Assembly: GCF_006265175.1 (NCBI RefSeq)
Contig: NZ_VDCQ01000005.1
Span: 1 to 64,000 of the forward strand
Direction of reading: 5' to 3'
Origin: Paenibacillus hemerocallicola
GTDB lineage: Bacteria; Bacillota; Bacilli; Paenibacillales; NBRC-103111
Length of the DNA: 64,000 bases
Shown: positions 61,958-64,000 of the stretch, in pieces
Layout of the letters: every line of letters begins with the position of its first letter
How positions within the stretch are numbered: position 1 is the first letter of the stretch
The notes under the pieces: model-generated
Seen by the model: only the letters and a program-made list of their open reading frames with translations
Database searches by the model: none
What the model was told of the DNA's origin: nothing
Made by a program: the position numbers and the translations under genes

Positions 61958-62794
61958 ATGACCATTTCAAGCGCGAATGGAGAGCCATCCATGCAGCAAT
62001 CGACCCGACCGGCGGGAGAACATTGTCACCTGCCGGTCGTTTCTATGCAGAACGTTTCATTTCAGTACGAGCAGCGGACCGTTATCGATCGGTTGAACTT
62101 CGACATTTTGCAGCGTGATTTCGTCGGCCTGATCGGTTCGAACGGAGCCGGCAAAACGACCCTGCTCAAGATGATCGTCGGCTTGCTGAAGCCGGATCAG
62201 GGAGAGGTTCGCTTGTTCGGAACGCCGCTGCCGCAGTTTCGCGATTGGGAGCGGATCGGGTATGTTCCGCAGAAGAACGCGTTCAACCCGCTATTTCCCG
62301 CTACCGTCCGGGAAGTCGTGTTATCCGGCTTATACGGACGCAAGAAGCTGTTCAAGCGGATAAATCGCGACGATTTGAAAAAATGCGACGATGCGCTGCA
62401 CGCGCTGCGCATCGAGGAGCTTGCCGATCGCCGTATAGGCCGATTGTCGGGCGGACAGCAGCAGCGCGTATTCCTCGCCCGGGCGCTGGTGAACAGTCCG
62501 GAGCTGCTCATCCTTGACGAGCCGACGGTCGGCATCGATTCGGAGACGCAGGAAAGCTTCTTTCATATGATCCGGCATATGCATCAGCGGCATAATATCA
62601 CATTTCTGATGGTATCGCACGATCTCGATATGATGAATGCGTATCTCGGTTATGAGCCGGCCCACGCTAGCGGAAAGTTGAAATTTTTCGTCAAGCATTC
62701 GCACGAGCTTGACAATTGCGCCGAGACAAACCTGGCGCACAGCCTACGCGACCTTCGGCTTGCCGATGAACCCGAACCGTTAACGGCACGATAA
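61958..62794 (+). CDS. znuC: Zinc ABC importer ATPase
   Basis: The 278-aa ATPase has Walker A LIGSNGAGKTTLLKMIVGLL, Q-loop YVPQKNAFNP, signature RLSGGQQQRVFLARALVNSP, Walker B LLILDEPTVGID and H-loop MVSHDLDMMNAYLG. A C-terminal KHSHELDNC segment could bind metal. The ATG at 61958 is only 3 bases after GGAG; ATG 61991, with GGAG 9 bases upstream, is a serious alternative. It follows znuA by 11 bp. Confidence 0.93.
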   Translation: MTISSANGEPSMQQSTRPAGEHCHLPVVSMQNVSFQYEQRTVIDRLNFDILQRDFVGLIGSNGAGKTTLLKMIVGLLKPDQGEVRLFGTPLPQFRDWERIGYVPQKNAFNPLFPATVREVVLSGLYGRKKLFKRINRDDLKKCDDALHALRIEELADRRIGRLSGGQQQRVFLARALVNSPELLILDEPTVGIDSETQESFFHMIRHMHQRHNITFLMVSHDLDMMNAYLGYEPAHASGKLKFFVKHSHELDNCAETNLAHSLRDLRLADEPEPLTAR

Positions 62795-62809
62795 GGGAGA
62801 AGAATACTA

Positions 62810-63619
62810 TTGGATATTTTTTCGGAATACTTTTTTCAACGGGCATTGATTGGAGGTATTCTGATCGGGGGAATGGCGCCGCTTTTGGGCGTTTTTCTGG
62901 TTCTCAGACGGTTGTCGATGATCGGCGATACGCTGGCCCACGTCTCGATCGCCGGCGTCGCGTTGGGCTTCCTGCTCGGCGTGTATCCTCTGGCAGTAGG
63001 ATTGTTGTTCTCCATTCTCGCCTCGTTCGCGATCGAACGGCTCCGCAGAGCGTACAAGACGTATGCGGAATTGTCCATTGCCATCATTATGTCCGGGGGA
63101 GTGGCGCTGGCCACGTTTTTGTTTACGTTGGGCAGAGGGTTCAACATGGACGTAACCAGCTATTTGTTCGGCAGCATTTATACGCTCAGCTGGACCGATT
63201 TGTGGCTCGTACTGGCCGTGACGCTGGTCGTGATGTGCATGCTGATCGTTTTTTTCAAGGAAATGTTTCTGATCATGTTCGATGAGGACGCGGCGGCCGT
63301 GAGTGGAATACCGCTTCGCGCATTGAACCTGCTGACGACCATACTGACGGCGCTGGTGATCGGCGTGGCCATCAAAATCGTCGGAGCCTTGCTCGTATCC
63401 GCGCTTTTGACGGTTCCGGTCGCATGCAGCTTGGCTGTGGCCAAAAGCTTCCGGCATTCGGTATGGATCGCGCTCGTGTATTCGGAGATTGCCGTTGTGG
63501 GCGGACTTGTCGCGGCCGGCGTTTGGAACTGGGCACCCGGCGCAACCGTCGTGCTGATGCTGATCGCTCTGCTGATCGTCACGCTGCTCGTGCGGGGGCG
63601 CAGCGGCGCCAAAGTGTAG
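62810..63619 (+). CDS. znuB: Zinc ABC importer permease
   Basis: The 269-aa ABC-3 family permease has about eight membrane segments, with GGMAPLLGVFLVLRRLSMIG and DTLAHVSIAGVALGFLLGVY at the start and IKIVGALLVSALLTVPVACS later. A TTG start at 62810 follows AGGGAG. It completes the znuA-znuC-znuB operon with 15 bp spacing. Confidence 0.93.
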   Translation: MDIFSEYFFQRALIGGILIGGMAPLLGVFLVLRRLSMIGDTLAHVSIAGVALGFLLGVYPLAVGLLFSILASFAIERLRRAYKTYAELSIAIIMSGGVALATFLFTLGRGFNMDVTSYLFGSIYTLSWTDLWLVLAVTLVVMCMLIVFFKEMFLIMFDEDAAAVSGIPLRALNLLTTILTALVIGVAIKIVGALLVSALLTVPVACSLAVAKSFRHSVWIALVYSEIAVVGGLVAAGVWNWAPGATVVLMLIALLIVTLLVRGRSGAKV

Positions 63620-63650
63620 TCGTACAATTGCTTGAAGAGGAGGGGACGGC

Positions 63651-64000
63651 TTGACTCAAGTCAACATTTGGATCGCGCTGTGGGCCGGATTCGCTTCATT
63701 TATATCGCCCTGCTGCCTGCCGCTGTATCCTTCTTATTTGTCCTACATAACCGGTATTTCCGTACAGAGGCTTAAGGAAGACCGGACGAAGAAGGAAGTG
63801 CGGCTGGCCACGACGGGGCATACGCTGTTTTTTATACTCGGGTTTTCGATCATCTTCTATTCGCTCGGGTTCGGGGTCGGGCTTGTAGCCGACTGGTTCA
63901 ACGACTACCGGGATATCATTCGCCAGCTGTCGGCCATTCTCATCTTCGTCATGGGCTTGTTTCTGATCGGCGTGTTCCAACCGCAATGGCTGATGCGGGA
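63651..64000 (+). CDS. ccdA: CcdA-family cytochrome c biogenesis/thiol-transfer membrane protein (partial)
   Basis: A TTG start after GAGGAGGGG opens a frame that runs off the window. The visible 116 residues include ALWAGFASFISPCCLPLYPS, with a CC-LP variant of the redox Cys-Pro motif, SYLSYITGISVQRLKEDRTK, and further membrane segments, typical of the CcdA/DsbD membrane domain that carries electrons across the membrane. Its start is 32 bp after znuB. Confidence 0.88.
   Translation, partial: MTQVNIWIALWAGFASFISPCCLPLYPSYLSYITGISVQRLKEDRTKKEVRLATTGHTLFFILGFSIIFYSLGFGVGLVADWFNDYRDIIRQLSAILIFVMGLFLIGVFQPQWLMR

Overview
The window looks like a chromosomal segment of a Gram-positive, endospore-type Bacillota, most likely family Paenibacillaceae (Paenibacillus, Cohnella or a close relative). 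The reasons are G/C-rich codon use together with classic Firmicute signals: strong GGAGG ribosome sites, TTG and GTG starts, a T-box in front of metG, a TPP riboswitch with an intrinsic terminator, Fur- and Zur-type boxes, CsoR, CcpN with its partner kinase, and many lipobox solute-binding proteins. No rRNA, tRNA, CRISPR array or prophage was seen.

Layout. 1-10 kb is a carbohydrate-use region: Gfo/Idh/MocA dehydrogenases, a TIM-barrel sugar isomerase, a lipoprotein sugar binder, a sialidase-like protein, a polysaccharide deacetylase and a large Tat-exported beta-helix protein. It is littered with decayed pieces (an IclR remnant, a broken tandem copy of the isomerase, a scrap of binding-protein gene). 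10-12.4 kb holds small housekeeping enzymes on the minus strand (a kinase-like protein with an in-frame stop, a Nudix hydrolase, a peptidyl-tRNA hydrolase, uracil-DNA glycosylase). 12.6-16.7 kb is an AraC regulator, a second orphan sugar binder and a glycoside-hydrolase-like gene that has lost its 3' end. 16.7-22.5 kb carries msrAB, a pirin scrap, the copper ATPase copA and a lipoprotein with a stalk domain. 23.1-28.1 kb is a thiamine operon (thiF-thiE-thiS-thiG-thiO-thiD) behind a TPP riboswitch.

28.2-36.6 kb has csoR, gapB with an IS5-family element sitting exactly in its stop codon, a two-component system, small membrane and enzyme genes, and remnants of IS630- and IS1182-type elements. 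36.6-45.5 kb holds an SGNH hydrolase, a third orphan sugar binder, a ceramidase-like protein with two coupled Gfo/Idh/MocA genes, a hydrolase, a DinB-like protein and a small heat-shock protein. 45.6-53.4 kb contains an ABC exporter and a gluconeogenic switch module: a small SR1P-like peptide gene, ppdK, ccpN and the PPDK regulatory kinase/phosphorylase, followed by another dehydrogenase. 53.8-58.0 kb is a Fur-controlled siderophore importer whose ATPase gene is frameshifted. 58.1-64 kb has yidD, T-box-metG, a zinc importer (znuA-znuC-znuB) and the start of a ccdA gene.

Themes. Central carbon switching (gapB and SR1P-PPDK-CcpN-PpsR) and metal homeostasis (Cu, Fe, Zn) are represented by coherent gene sets with recognisable operators. 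The least explained signals are several roughly 150-280 bp intergenic blocks, each built from one short word repeated in both orientations. Two blocks about 9 kb apart are homologous along their whole length, while others use a different word in the same architecture.
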